Shown here: piece by piece, positions 37,549 through 47,021 of the stretch | How positions within the stretch are numbered: the stretch's first letter is position 1 | Layout of the letters: every line of letters starts with the position of its first letter | Source of the DNA: Gemmatimonadota bacterium | GTDB taxonomy: Bacteria; Gemmatimonadota; Gemmatimonadetes; Gemmatimonadales; Gemmatimonadaceae | Reading direction: 5' to 3' | DNA length: 64,000 bases | Assembly (NCBI GenBank): GCA_021298835.1 | Contig: JAJTHG010000027.1 | Location: 62,001 to 126,000 of the forward strand | Translations under genes and position numbers: made by a program | Notes under the pieces: generated by a model | Seen by the model: the letters and a program-made list of their open reading frames with translations, nothing else | What the model was told of the DNA's origin: nothing | The model's database searches: none

Positions 37549-38355
37549 TCAGCCGTCGCGCAGCGCCAGCAGCCCGAACACCGCGAGCCCCAGCACCCAG
37601 CGGTAGGCGGCGAAGACGCCGTACGAGTAGCGGCTCACGAAGCGCAGCAGCACGGCGATCGCCAGCCAACTCGACACGGCCGCGGCGAGCACGCCGGCGA
37701 CGAGCGGCGCCGAGACGCCGGTCGTCGCGATCGCCTCCGGCACCTTCACCAGCGTCGCCGCAGTGGTGATCGGCAGCGAGAGGAGGAACGAGAAGACCGC
37801 CGCGCTCTGACGGTCGATCCCCAGCGCCCGGGCGGCGGTGATGGTGCTGCCGCTCCGGGAGACGCCGGGGATCAGGGCGAACATCTGCGCGGCCCCGATG
37901 ACGAGGGCGTCGCGGACGGTGAGGGTGCCAAGGGCCCGCGTGGCGGGTGCCCAGCGGTCCGCGGCCCAGAGCAGGGTCCCCATCACGATCAGCGCCGAGG
38001 CGGTGAGGGCCGGCGCACGGAAGAGCGTCTCCGCGGCGTCCTTGGCGAGCAGACCCGCTACCCCGGCCGGGATCGTGCCCAGCACGAGCAGGACGACCCG
38101 GCGCTCGGCCTCGCCGGCGACCGACCGCGTGCGCACGAGCCGCCATGCCGCGGCCGCCAGCTCGCGCCACTCCCGGCGGAAGTACCAGAGCACGGCGCCG
38201 AGCGTCCCGAGGTGCAGCGCGACGTCGAAGGCGAGCCCGGGGTCCTGCCAGCCCAGGAACCACGGGGTGAGGGCGAGGTGCGCCGAACTCGAGACCGGCA
38301 GGAATTCCGTGAGGCCCTGCACGAGCCCCAGCACGATGGCCTGGAAGAGCGTCAT
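37549..38355 (-). CDS. uppP: undecaprenyl-diphosphatase UppP (BacA family)
   Basis: A 268-residue membrane enzyme recycling the undecaprenyl carrier for cell-wall synthesis. QGLTEFLPVSSSAHLAL near residue 14 and ALIPGVSRSGSTITAA near 158 are the two catalytic motifs; about eight hydrophobic helices. ATG start in an ATGA overlap with bshA. This enzyme family can give bacitracin resistance. Confidence 0.96.
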   Translation of the reverse strand: MTLFQAIVLGLVQGLTEFLPVSSSAHLALTPWFLGWQDPGLAFDVALHLGTLGAVLWYFRREWRELAAAAWRLVRTRSVAGEAERRVVLLVLGTIPAGVAGLLAKDAAETLFRAPALTASALIVMGTLLWAADRWAPATRALGTLTVRDALVIGAAQMFALIPGVSRSGSTITAARALGIDRQSAAVFSFLLSLPITTAATLVKVPEAIATTGVSAPLVAGVLAAAVSSWLAIAVLLRFVSRYSYGVFAAYRWVLGLAVFGLLALRDG

Positions 38356-39482
38356 CGCGGCACCATTTCGCGGTAGAGCGCCTCGTAGCGGGCGACGATC
38401 CGGTCCTCGTCGTACCGCGCCCGGGCGTCGGCGGCGGCGGCGGCGCTCATCCGCGCCCAGCGGGCGGGGTCGGACAGCAATGCGGCGCCGGCATCCCCCA
38501 TCGCCTCGTGGTCGCCCACCGGGAAGAGGAACCCGGTCTCGCCGTGCGTGACGACCTCCGGGAGGCCGCCGGCCGCGGTGCCGATGACCGGGACGCCGCT
38601 GGCGAGCGCCTCGAGCGCCGAGAGCCCGAACGACTCGGCGTCCGTCGGGAGCAGCAGCAGGTCCGCGTTCGCGAGTAGCGGCGCGACCTTCTCGATGCGT
38701 CCGAGGCTGATCGTGCGATCCGCCACGCCGAGGCGCGCGGATTCCTGCTCGGCGGCATCGCGGTCCGGACCGTCGCCGACGAGGACGAGCACGCTGTCCA
38801 CCGTCGCCGCGATGCGGGCGAAGGCGCGCACCACGTCGAGCACCCGCTTGACGGGGCGGAAGTTGGAGACGTGCATGACGATCTTCCGGTCGGGGCCCAC
38901 CTGGTCGCGCAGCTCGGTGCCGTAGCGGGCGCGGTCGAAGATCGCGGGATTGACGAAGTTGGGGATGACCTCGACCGCGCAGCCGGTGCAACCGAAGGCC
39001 CGCAGCGTCTCCGCCTTGAGGTACTCCGAGACGGCCGTGACGCGGTCCGACCGTTCGATCGAGAAGCGCGTGATGCTCTGGTACGACGGGTCCTGCCCGA
39101 CGATCGTGATGTCCGTGCCGTGGAGCGTCGTCACCAGCGGGACGTCGCCCCCTTCGCGGCGCAGCATCTCCTTGGCGATCCACGCGCTCGTCGCGTGCGG
39201 GATCGCGTAGTGCACGTGGAGCAGCTCGAGCCGGTGCGACAGCACCACCTCGTGCATCCGGACCGCGAGCGCGAGGTCGTAGGGCGGGTATTCGAAGAGG
39301 GGATACCGGCCGACGTCCACCTCGTGGAAGAAGATGCGCGGCCGGAACGACCGCAGCCGGAAGGGCTGCTGGTACGTGATGAAGTGCACCTCGTGGCCGC
39401 GGTCGGCCAAGGCGATGCCGAGTTCCGTCGCGAGCGCGCCGGAGCCACCGTAAGTGGGATAGCAGGTGATACCGATCTTCAC
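38352..39482 (-). CDS. bshA: N-acetyl-alpha-D-glucosaminyl L-malate synthase (bacillithiol pathway)
   Basis: A 376-residue GT4 glycosyltransferase that joins GlcNAc to L-malate, the first step to bacillithiol. VKIGITCYPTYGGSGALATE near the N-terminus, LHVHYAIPHATSAWIAKEM, TTLHGTDITIVGQDPSY and the C-terminal ESFGLSALEALASGVPVIGT are typical BshA motifs. GTG 39482 has GAGGAG five bases upstream and a GTGA overlap with miaA. No bshB or bshC is in the window. Confidence 0.93.
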   Translation of the reverse strand: MKIGITCYPTYGGSGALATELGIALADRGHEVHFITYQQPFRLRSFRPRIFFHEVDVGRYPLFEYPPYDLALAVRMHEVVLSHRLELLHVHYAIPHATSAWIAKEMLRREGGDVPLVTTLHGTDITIVGQDPSYQSITRFSIERSDRVTAVSEYLKAETLRAFGCTGCAVEVIPNFVNPAIFDRARYGTELRDQVGPDRKIVMHVSNFRPVKRVLDVVRAFARIAATVDSVLVLVGDGPDRDAAEQESARLGVADRTISLGRIEKVAPLLANADLLLLPTDAESFGLSALEALASGVPVIGTAAGGLPEVVTHGETGFLFPVGDHEAMGDAGAALLSDPARWARMSAAAAADARARYDEDRIVARYEALYREMVPR

Positions 39483-40387
39483 GCGAACTCCTCGAACCAG
39501 GCGAGGGCCCGTCCCCGGGCATCGGGGGCGTCGGGATCGAGCCGGATGACGTCGGATGGCGGCAACTGGTGCCGCTGCCAGGTGCGCTGGCGCTTGGCGT
39601 ACTGCCGCGTGGCGACGACGATCGCCTCCGTGGCCGCGTCGCGGGAGAGGCGGCCGTCCGCGAGCGCGGCGACGTGCTCGTAACCGGTCGCCTTCCACGC
39701 GGGTGCCGTCGCCGGGACGTGGCGGCGGAGCGCGACGACCTCCTCGAGCCACCCCTCGTCGAACATGCGGGCGGTGCGGGCGGCGATGCGATCGGCCAGG
39801 GCGGGTCCCGGATCCACGACGGCGTACGCGAGCGGGATCGGCGGCACCGAGGGGCCCGCGGCCATGAGAGTGGATTGCGTCACCCCGGTGAGCGTTGCGA
39901 CCTCGAGCGCCCGCAGGAGCTGGGCGCGCCCGAGGTGCGCGCGCGCGGGATCGACCGCCGCGACGCGCGCCCGCAGGGTTGCGGTGTCGAGCGGGGCGAG
40001 ATCGGCCGCGAGCCGTGCGCGCGCCGCCGGGTCGAGCGGCGGCTCCTCGAACAGCGGCGCCGCGAGCGCCCGGATCCACAGGCCGGTCCCGCCGACGACG
40101 AGCACCGGACGCCCCGCGCGCCGCGCCTCGGCGATCCAGCTGCGGGCGGCCGTCGCCCATCGGGCCGCGTGCCACCGGTCGCCCGGATCGGCGATGTCGA
40201 TTCCGTGATGCAGGACCTCCGCCCGCTCCGTTGGCGAGGGCTTGGCGGTGCCGACGTCGAATCCGCGATAGACCTGCCGCGAGTCGGCGCTCACGAGCAC
40301 CGCGCCGGTGGCGCGCGCGATCGCCATCGCGAGCGCCGACTTGCCGGCCGCCGTCGGGCCGGTGATGACGGGGACCGCGGGCGTCAC
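39479..40387 (-). CDS. miaA: tRNA dimethylallyltransferase MiaA
   Basis: A 302-residue enzyme adding the prenyl group to A37 of tRNAs that read UNN codons. P-loop VITGPTAAGKSALAMAI near residue 6, SADSRQVYRGFDVGTAKP near 33, GGTGLWIRAL and the C-terminal TRQYAKRQRTWQRHQ. The open frame extends upstream, but GTG 40387 gives the family N-terminus and a GTGA overlap with mutL. The mutL-miaA neighbourhood is common. Confidence 0.96.
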   Translation of the reverse strand: MTPAVPVITGPTAAGKSALAMAIARATGAVLVSADSRQVYRGFDVGTAKPSPTERAEVLHHGIDIADPGDRWHAARWATAARSWIAEARRAGRPVLVVGGTGLWIRALAAPLFEEPPLDPAARARLAADLAPLDTATLRARVAAVDPARAHLGRAQLLRALEVATLTGVTQSTLMAAGPSVPPIPLAYAVVDPGPALADRIAARTARMFDEGWLEEVVALRRHVPATAPAWKATGYEHVAALADGRLSRDAATEAIVVATRQYAKRQRTWQRHQLPPSDVIRLDPDAPDARGRALAWFEEFA

Positions 40388-42159
40388 GCGCGACCGAAGC
40401 GGCGGTCGATCTCGTCCCACCGCAGGTGGACGACGGTGCTGCGGCCGTGCACGTCGTGCGCGGGCAGCTCGGTGGTGGCCAGCGCCACGTACAGCGCCCG
40501 CATCTCGTCGGCGGAGAGGGCGTCGCCCGCCTTGACGGCGGCCTTGCAGGCGATCGTGGCCGCCAGGCGCTCGTGGCGCGCGGGCGTCGCGGCGAAGCGA
40601 TCGGCCGTCAGCTGCGCGAGGGTGTCGCGCAGGCACTGCTCGGCGTCGAAGCGCGGATGCGGCGCCGGCACGGCCGATACCAGCACGGTGTGGCCCCCGA
40701 ACCCCTCCGCCCGGTAGCCGAGCTGCGCGAACAGCGCCGCGTGCTGCTCGAAGGCCTCGGCCTCCGCCGGTCCGAGGTGCACGGTCAGCGGAAAGAGCAG
40801 CTGCTGCGACGGGGCGTGGCCCGACGCCAGCTGGCGCAGGAACCGCTCGTAGAGGATGCGCTCATGGGCCGAGTGCTGGTCGATCAGCACGAGCCCGTCG
40901 GCGCGCTCGAACATGAGGTACGTGCGCCCGACCTGCACGAGCGGCGGCACGAGCACTTCGGCGGGCGGCCGCTGCGCCAGCTCCTCCGCAGCGTCGGGCG
41001 GGACCGCCGCGCCGGCGGCCGCCGCCGTCGCGACGCCGCCCGGCGCGGCCGCCTCGGCGTCGTCGTCGAAGAGCGGGACCGGTGCCGCAGGGGCCGCCGC
41101 GAGGAGCGCGCGTTCGGGCATCGGCGCCCAGCCCGGCGTCGCCGCCGGCCGCGGTGCGAACCACGCCCCCGCCTCGAAGGTGCCCAACGCGTGCCGGACG
41201 GCCTCCTCGACCGTGCGCTCGACGGGCCAGCGGTCGCGGAACCGCACCTCCGCCTTGGCGGGATGGACGTTCACGTCCACGAGGTCGGGCGGGACGGTGA
41301 GCTCGAGGAACAGGGTCGGCCGGGTACCCGCCGGGATCGTGCTGCGGTACGCTGCTTCGGCCGCGCGAACGAGGCCGGCATCCCGGACGGCGCGGCCGTT
41401 GACGGCCAGGTGCACCCGGCGCGACGCCGTCCCGACGTCGGCGGGTCGCTCGACGAGCCCGCGGACGTTCGTTGGGCCGTGCGCGTGTTCGACCGCGAGC
41501 AGCCGCTCGGCGAAGGCCCCGCCCCACACCGCCCCGATCCGGGCCTGCAGCGACGAGGCGGGCGGCAACGCGAGCGCTTCCTTGCCGTCGTGCGACAGCA
41601 CGATGCGCACGTCCCGGCGCCCGAGCGCGATGGTGGTGACCACGTCGGCGATCGCCCGCCACTCACTCCGACTGCCCTTGAGGAAGGCGAGGCGGGCCGG
41701 TGCGTTCGCAAAGAGCTGCCGCACGCTGACGGTCGTGCCGCGGCGCCGGGCGGCGGGCTCGACGCGCTCGATCGTCCCAGCCGACGCGACCACGCGCGTC
41801 CCCTCCCCGTCGCCGGTGGAGGTCTCGAGCACGAGTTGCGACACCGAGGCGATGGCGGGGAGCGCCTCGCCACGGAACCCGAACGACGCGACGCCCACGA
41901 GGTCGCCGGCAGCGCGGATCTTCGAGGTGGCGTGCCGGGCGAGCGCGAGCGGGGCGTCCTCGCGGTCCATGCCGTGCCCGTCGTCGGCGACGCGGACCAG
42001 CGTCCGCCCCCCGTCCTCGACGACGATCTCGACCGTGGACGCCCCCGCGTCGAGCGCGTTCTCGACGAGTTCCTTGACGACCGACGCAGGACGCTCGACC
42101 ACCTCGCCGGCGGCGATCTGGTCGGCGACGGCGGACGCGAGGACGGCGATGCGGGGCAT
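40384..42159 (-). CDS. mutL: DNA mismatch repair protein MutL (endonuclease type)
   Basis: A 591-residue MutL. The N-terminal GHKL ATPase has MPRIAVLASAVADQIAAGEV, ELVENALDAGAS, DDGHGMDRED, RHATSKI and SFGFRGEALPAI. After an Ala/Pro linker (about 330-400) the C-terminal domain carries LIDQHSAHERILYE, matching DQHAx2Ex4E of MutL proteins that nick DNA, with Ser in place of Ala, and IACKAAVKAGDAL. A methyl-independent system is implied. The expected CPHGRP motif reads DVHGRS. ATG 42159 has TATCTT five bases upstream. Confidence 0.95.
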   Translation of the reverse strand: MPRIAVLASAVADQIAAGEVVERPASVVKELVENALDAGASTVEIVVEDGGRTLVRVADDGHGMDREDAPLALARHATSKIRAAGDLVGVASFGFRGEALPAIASVSQLVLETSTGDGEGTRVVASAGTIERVEPAARRRGTTVSVRQLFANAPARLAFLKGSRSEWRAIADVVTTIALGRRDVRIVLSHDGKEALALPPASSLQARIGAVWGGAFAERLLAVEHAHGPTNVRGLVERPADVGTASRRVHLAVNGRAVRDAGLVRAAEAAYRSTIPAGTRPTLFLELTVPPDLVDVNVHPAKAEVRFRDRWPVERTVEEAVRHALGTFEAGAWFAPRPAATPGWAPMPERALLAAAPAAPVPLFDDDAEAAAPGGVATAAAAGAAVPPDAAEELAQRPPAEVLVPPLVQVGRTYLMFERADGLVLIDQHSAHERILYERFLRQLASGHAPSQQLLFPLTVHLGPAEAEAFEQHAALFAQLGYRAEGFGGHTVLVSAVPAPHPRFDAEQCLRDTLAQLTADRFAATPARHERLAATIACKAAVKAGDALSADEMRALYVALATTELPAHDVHGRSTVVHLRWDEIDRRFGRA

Positions 42160-42164
42160 GCCGA

Positions 42165-42170
42165 AAGATA
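42165..42170 (-). promoter_or_regulatory. candidate -10 box of a leaderless mRNA (mutL)
   Basis: Minus strand TATCTT, five bases (TCGGC), then the mutL ATG. It lies in the 34-base gap after the Bat cluster, so mutL-miaA-bshA-uppP may have its own start. Confidence 0.45.
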
Positions 42171-42193
42171 CCGCCGCCCGCGGACGAACCGGG

Positions 42194-44320
42194 TCAGGAC
42201 GACGGGCGCGACGCCCCGCGGCGCACCCGCGCGAGGCCCAGCAGCAACCGCTCCTCGAGCCATCCGTCCCTGCCGTCATCGAGGCGCACCCGACGCCAGC
42301 CGTCCCGCCCCTCGCCGCCGGTGACGAGTTCGCCCGCCGAGACGGCCGCGACCGGATCGGCCCCAAGCGCCGGCAGCACCCGCAGGCGGTCGCTCTGCGC
42401 GACCACGAACAGCCCGTCCCCCCGCGCCCGCTGCTCGGCAGCCGCCGCGGCGGCCGCCGCACTGACGGCGGCGAGCAGCAGCCCCAGAGTGAAGGGGCGC
42501 GCGACCGCTCCGCCGAGCGCCGCGGTGGCCCACGCCACCGCCCACGACGCGAGCGCGAGGATGGCGAGCCACTCGGCACCGACCGGCCACACGGTGGCCG
42601 GTGCGATCAGCGGGGCGCGCATCCCGGGCATCGCCTCGAGCCGCGTGCGCACGTCGTCGGCACGCGGATCGAGCCGAAGGGCCCGCTGCCATCCCATGGC
42701 GGCGACACCGGTGTCGGCGACGGCGTACGCCGCCGTTCCGAGGTTGGCCCACGCATCGGGAGCGCGGGGGGCGAGACGCGCGGCGTCGGCGAAGTCGCGC
42801 TGCGCCGCCACGAACTGGCCGGCCTCGTACGCGGCGACGCCGGCCTCGAAGCGCGCGCGCGCGGCATCTCCCGTCGCGGCGGTGACCGCCCCCGTCGCCG
42901 CCCCTGCGAGCAGGAGCCCCCACGCGAGCCCCCTCCCGGCGCGCCCGGTGGCACGACGACCGAGTTCCGCCGCGATAGCCGCTTCGACGGCGGCGATCTC
43001 GGCGACGAGCGCCACCGTGGCCGCGGCATCGGGCCGACGGCGCACCGGGCCGTAGGCGAGCTGCGCCAGTCGATCGTCGAGCGCCACGGCGCGAGCGGCC
43101 GTGGCGTCGGTCACGCCGGCCCGCCGCAGGGCCTGACGCAACCCGGCGACGTCGGTCCCGACCGGCACCGGCACGAGCCGGCGCACGCGCATGAGCCACT
43201 GCTCGTAGCGATCGGCGGGGGACTTCGCCGCGTCACCGGCGGCCCCGCCGGTGCCGGATGGCAGCGGCCGCCCCCCGACCGCGGTCGGCGCGGGGCGGCG
43301 GCGGGCGCGACGCCAGCGCCAGAGTGCCGGCCCGGGTGCCACGGCTGCCATGAGCCAGAACGGCCAACGGGTCCACGGCCCGTCGGGCCGCTCGCCCGTC
43401 CAGGTACGCCGCACCGGCAGGCGCCCGTCATCGGCCCCGATGCCGGCCGGTGGCACCCCGGTGCCGCCCGCGCCAGCCGCGCCAGCCGCGATCTCGAGCT
43501 CCTCCGGGCTCGACTGGACGATCTCGTAGCGGCGGCTTGTCGGGTCGAAGACCGGATACCGCTGCGGAGGCAGCGTCTGCCGGCCGGCCGTGTTCGGCGT
43601 GACGACCCACTCGAATTCCTTCGCGCCCACGACGCGCAGGCGCACCGAGTCGAGCGTCACGCGCTCGCCGGCGGGAACGGCATCGCCCCACGGGATGTCG
43701 AGCCGCGGTCGCGGCAGCAGGTTGATGTTGCCCGCCCCCGTGACGCGCAGGGTGACCGTCACCGGATCGCCGACGCGCGCCTGGCGCGGCTCGACGCGGG
43801 CGCGCAGCTGCAACTGGCCGACCGCGCCGTCCCAGTCGGCGGGTCGGCCGGCCTCGGGCGGATCCACCGCGACGAGGGTCACGGCGGGGGATCGGACCGT
43901 GTAGGTCTCCTCGCGCGAGAAGAACGACGACGACAGCGGCAGCGCGTACGACAGGCGGGCCGGCGGGACGTCCACGCGTCCCTTCGCCAGCGGGAAGACG
44001 ACGCGCTGGAACACGTGCGCCTCCCAGTCGCGGCCGCCGATCCGCACGTTCGGGTAGCGCGTGTACCCGCCGGGCGGGTCGTACGCGAGTACCGCCCGCA
44101 ACTCGGGCGGCACGAACTCCGGGTTGCGGCGCAGCCGCTGGCGCACCTCGTCGCTCACGAAGACCGCGACCTGATAGACGGCCTGCTGGCCGACCGCCAC
44201 CGTTTCGGGGACGATCGCCGCGGCGAAGTTCACCCCTTGCGCCGGGTTCACGCGGGCGCGCTGGACCACCTCCGGGAGGCCGGCGGCGACCTGCAGGGCG
44301 ATGGCGAGGGTGCCGATCAC
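42194..44320 (-). CDS. batD: BatD-BatE fusion (aerotolerance operon)
   Basis: A 708-residue protein. A signal peptide is followed by a BatD-like beta-rich region (about 25-290) with VAVGQQAVYQVAVFVSDEV and KEFEWVVTPNTAGRQTLPPQ, a membrane helix near 325, a cytoplasmic helical part, another helix, then a TPR-like segment (FEAGVAAYEAGQFVAAQRDF, about 485-560), two further helices and an SH3-like end (DRLRVLPALGADPVAAVSAG ... DGWRRVRLDDGRDGWLEE). The last part matches BatE architecture, so BatD and BatE are one chain here. GTG start in a GTGA overlap with batB/C. Role: envelope or oxidative stress, mechanism unknown. Confidence 0.82.
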   Translation of the reverse strand: MIGTLAIALQVAAGLPEVVQRARVNPAQGVNFAAAIVPETVAVGQQAVYQVAVFVSDEVRQRLRRNPEFVPPELRAVLAYDPPGGYTRYPNVRIGGRDWEAHVFQRVVFPLAKGRVDVPPARLSYALPLSSSFFSREETYTVRSPAVTLVAVDPPEAGRPADWDGAVGQLQLRARVEPRQARVGDPVTVTLRVTGAGNINLLPRPRLDIPWGDAVPAGERVTLDSVRLRVVGAKEFEWVVTPNTAGRQTLPPQRYPVFDPTSRRYEIVQSSPEELEIAAGAAGAGGTGVPPAGIGADDGRLPVRRTWTGERPDGPWTRWPFWLMAAVAPGPALWRWRRARRRPAPTAVGGRPLPSGTGGAAGDAAKSPADRYEQWLMRVRRLVPVPVGTDVAGLRQALRRAGVTDATAARAVALDDRLAQLAYGPVRRRPDAAATVALVAEIAAVEAAIAAELGRRATGRAGRGLAWGLLLAGAATGAVTAATGDAARARFEAGVAAYEAGQFVAAQRDFADAARLAPRAPDAWANLGTAAYAVADTGVAAMGWQRALRLDPRADDVRTRLEAMPGMRAPLIAPATVWPVGAEWLAILALASWAVAWATAALGGAVARPFTLGLLLAAVSAAAAAAAAEQRARGDGLFVVAQSDRLRVLPALGADPVAAVSAGELVTGGEGRDGWRRVRLDDGRDGWLEERLLLGLARVRRGASRPSS

Positions 44321-45999
44321 CAGTCCTTCCCCTGCGGCGGCGCGTCCGGGCGCGCGCGCTTCTGCCGCCGCTCCTGCGTGTCGCGCTCGTCGCGCGCGGC
44401 GTTGTCGAGCAGTTGGCGCGCCTGGGCGGCCGAGAGGCCGCCGCTGGGTTCACCCTGCGGCGACGGCTCGGGGCGTGCGGTGCCGCCGTCCTCGTCTCGC
44501 GGCGACGAGGCCTGCTCGGGGGGCTGGTTGCGCAGCGCGAGTTCGTAGTTCCAGCGCGCATCGTCGTCGCGCGGATTGCCGAGCAGCACCTGCTTGTACG
44601 CCTGGGCGGCCTGGCGGGCGGCGGCGGCGGCGGAATCGCCGCTCCCGCGGGCCCGCCGCAGGTGGGCGAGGCCGAGGTTGTACAGCGCGCGTTCGCGCAC
44701 CCCGGGCGGCGCCCCACGGGTGACCCCCTCGAGGACGTCGATCGCGGCGCCGAGCGAATCGGCGGCGAGCAGCGCCGTGCCCAGGTTGTAGAGCGTCGCG
44801 GGACGCCGGTCGCCCTCCTGCACGGCCGTGCGCCACCGGCGAATCGCGTCGGGATACCGGCCCGCCTTGAAGTCGGCCCCGGGATCCTGCGTCGCCCGCG
44901 CCGGCCACGGCGCACCGAGCGCGAGCGCGGTGCCCAGCAGCGCCGCCGCCGCGGCGGCCGCGGCCGACGCCGGACCGGCCGGCACCGCGGGAGCCGTCGG
45001 CGCACGGCGGCGGCGCAACCCGGCGAAGGTGTCCGCCAGCAGGAACGCGAGCGCCGGCCAGAGGAACCACGCGAAGCGCGGTACCTGGTGCGCGGTCTCC
45101 TCGATGGTGCGTCGCGCCGTGCGGAGCCGCGAGAGCTCGCGCCGGACGCGCGCGGCCTTGTCGGGCGCCTCGGCCGGCACGAACGCGCCCCCCGCGCGCT
45201 CGGCGACCTGCGCGAGCAGCGCGGGCATGTAGCGGGTCACGACCGGTTCCCCGCTCACGTCGCGCTTCACCTGCCCACCCGGGAGCGGGATCGTCGTCCC
45301 GGCGGTGGTCCCCACGCCGACGGTCACGACCTGCACCTGCGCCTCGGCGAGCGCGGCCGCCTCGCGCAGGATGCCCTCGGGCTCGTCCCAGGCCTCGCCG
45401 TCCGCGAAGACGACGAGCGCGCGATCGCCGGCACCGCGATTGGCCGTCAGCAGTTCGCGCCCCTGCCGCAAGGCGGGGGCGAGCGCACTCCCCGCCTGCC
45501 CGACGACGGAGGGGTCGAGGTTGTCGAGGAAGAGCTCGATCGCGCCCCCGTCGCTGGTGAGCGGCGTCAGGACGTAGGAGCGCCCCGCGAAGGCGAGCAG
45601 GGCGTAGCGGTCGCCGGGCCCGGTGGCGCGCAGGCGGCGGATCTCCTGCTTGACGCGCGCGAGGCGGGAGGGCCGCTCGTCCTCGGCGAGCATCGAAAGC
45701 GAGGCATCGACGGCCAGCACGACGTCCACGCCCTCGCGGCGCGCGGCGGTCGTTTCGCGTCCCCAGCGGGGGCCGGCGAAGGCGACGCCGGCGAGCACCG
45801 CGACCATGGCGAGGCGCCACGTGCGCCGCCGGGCGGCGGCCAGCGCCGCGCGCGGCGCGAGCCGTGCGAGCAAGTCGGCCTCGGCGTAGCGCGCGAGCCG
45901 CGCCCGCCGACGGCGCTCCGCCCACCAGGCGAGCCCCGAGAGCAGCAGCGCGAGGCCGAGTCCCGCGAGCGCGAAGGCCGGGTGGTCCGGGAAGGGCAT
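44317..45999 (-). CDS. batB: BatB-BatC fusion: VWA domain plus TPR protein
   Basis: A 560-residue membrane protein. Two N-terminal helices flank a short loop, then a VWA domain (about 90-290) with the MIDAS start VVLAVDASLSMLAED and VVFADGEAWDEPEG, then two helices (about 320-375) and a soluble TPR-like region with DFKAGRYPDAIRRWRTAV, LYNLGTALLAADSLG and RALYNLGLAHLRRARG, ending in a charged tail. BatB and BatC are usually separate; here they are fused. ATG 45999, one-base overlap with batA. Confidence 0.85.
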   Translation of the reverse strand: MPFPDHPAFALAGLGLALLLSGLAWWAERRRRARLARYAEADLLARLAPRAALAAARRRTWRLAMVAVLAGVAFAGPRWGRETTAARREGVDVVLAVDASLSMLAEDERPSRLARVKQEIRRLRATGPGDRYALLAFAGRSYVLTPLTSDGGAIELFLDNLDPSVVGQAGSALAPALRQGRELLTANRGAGDRALVVFADGEAWDEPEGILREAAALAEAQVQVVTVGVGTTAGTTIPLPGGQVKRDVSGEPVVTRYMPALLAQVAERAGGAFVPAEAPDKAARVRRELSRLRTARRTIEETAHQVPRFAWFLWPALAFLLADTFAGLRRRRAPTAPAVPAGPASAAAAAAAALLGTALALGAPWPARATQDPGADFKAGRYPDAIRRWRTAVQEGDRRPATLYNLGTALLAADSLGAAIDVLEGVTRGAPPGVRERALYNLGLAHLRRARGSGDSAAAAARQAAQAYKQVLLGNPRDDDARWNYELALRNQPPEQASSPRDEDGGTARPEPSPQGEPSGGLSAAQARQLLDNAARDERDTQERRQKRARPDAPPQGKDW

Positions 46000-47021
46000 C
46001 ACGGCACCGGCCCCCGCCACGCGAGCAGGGCGAGCTCGACCGCGAGCAGCCCCAAGGCGAGGCCGAGCGGCCAGCGCCAGCGTTCCTCGTACTGCACGTA
46101 CTGCCGGGCCCGCACAGGGGAGCGCTCGAGCTGGTCGATCTGCTCGTAGATGCGCTGTAGCGCCGCGCCGTCGCGGGCGCGGAAGTACCGACCGCCGGTC
46201 GTCTTCGCGACGTCCTGCAGCAGCGCCTCGTCGATCCGCACCGGCCGGTTCTCGTACCGGAGCCCGAACAGCCCGCGCCCGACGGGCACGGGTGCCATGC
46301 CGTCGGTGCCGACGCCGACGGTATAGATGCGGACGCCGAGCTGCGCGGCCGCCTGCGCCGCCGTACGGGGGTCGATCGCCCCGCGGTTGTTCTCGCCGTC
46401 GGTGAGCAGGATCAGGACGCGCGACGCGCCGGGCGCATCGCGGAGCCGGTTGGCCGCGGTCGCGATCGCGGTGCCGATGGCGGTGCCGTCCTCGAGCATC
46501 CCGGCCTGCAGGTTGTCGGCGGCGGCCATGAGCACCGGCTGGTCCGCGGCGAGGGGCACCTGCGTGAGCGCCTCGCCCGCGAACGCCACGAGGCCCACGC
46601 GGTCGTTGGGCCGGCCGGCGACGAACTGCTTGAGCTTCTCCTTGGCGACCTCGAGGCGGTTCTGCGGCTGGAAGTCCTCCGCGAGCATCGAGCTCGAGAT
46701 GTCGAGCGCGACGACGATGCTGATGCCCTCGCGCGTGACGTCCTCGATGCCGCGCCCCACCCGCGGCCGCGCAAGCGCGACCACCATCGCGACGATGACG
46801 AGCGCCCGCAGCGCCACGAGGAGGCGCGGCACGACGCGTCCCGCCCCGGCGCCGGCGAGCAGGGTCACGGCGCGCGCGTGGAGCAGCGCCGGGACCGCCC
46901 CCCGGCGCGTGCGCCACCACCACAGCGGCAGCGCCGCCAGCGCCGCGAAGGCCCAGGGGGTCGCGAACTCGAGGCCGGCGAGGGCGCCGAGCCACGCGCC
47001 GGGCGACCACGGGCTCGTCAC
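45999..47021 (-). CDS. batA: BatA: membrane-anchored VWA-domain protein
   Basis: A 340-residue protein with two N-terminal helices (FATPWAFAALAALPLWWW and VALRALVIVAMVVALA), a VWA domain with MIDAS SIVVALDISSSMLAEDF and LILLTDGENNRGAID, and a C-terminal helix (WPLGLALGLLAVELALLAW). It should form a metal-dependent interaction platform in the envelope with BatB. GTG 47021 in a GTGA overlap with the upstream gene. Confidence 0.88.
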   Translation of the reverse strand: MTSPWSPGAWLGALAGLEFATPWAFAALAALPLWWWRTRRGAVPALLHARAVTLLAGAGAGRVVPRLLVALRALVIVAMVVALARPRVGRGIEDVTREGISIVVALDISSSMLAEDFQPQNRLEVAKEKLKQFVAGRPNDRVGLVAFAGEALTQVPLAADQPVLMAAADNLQAGMLEDGTAIGTAIATAANRLRDAPGASRVLILLTDGENNRGAIDPRTAAQAAAQLGVRIYTVGVGTDGMAPVPVGRGLFGLRYENRPVRIDEALLQDVAKTTGGRYFRARDGAALQRIYEQIDQLERSPVRARQYVQYEERWRWPLGLALGLLAVELALLAWRGPVP

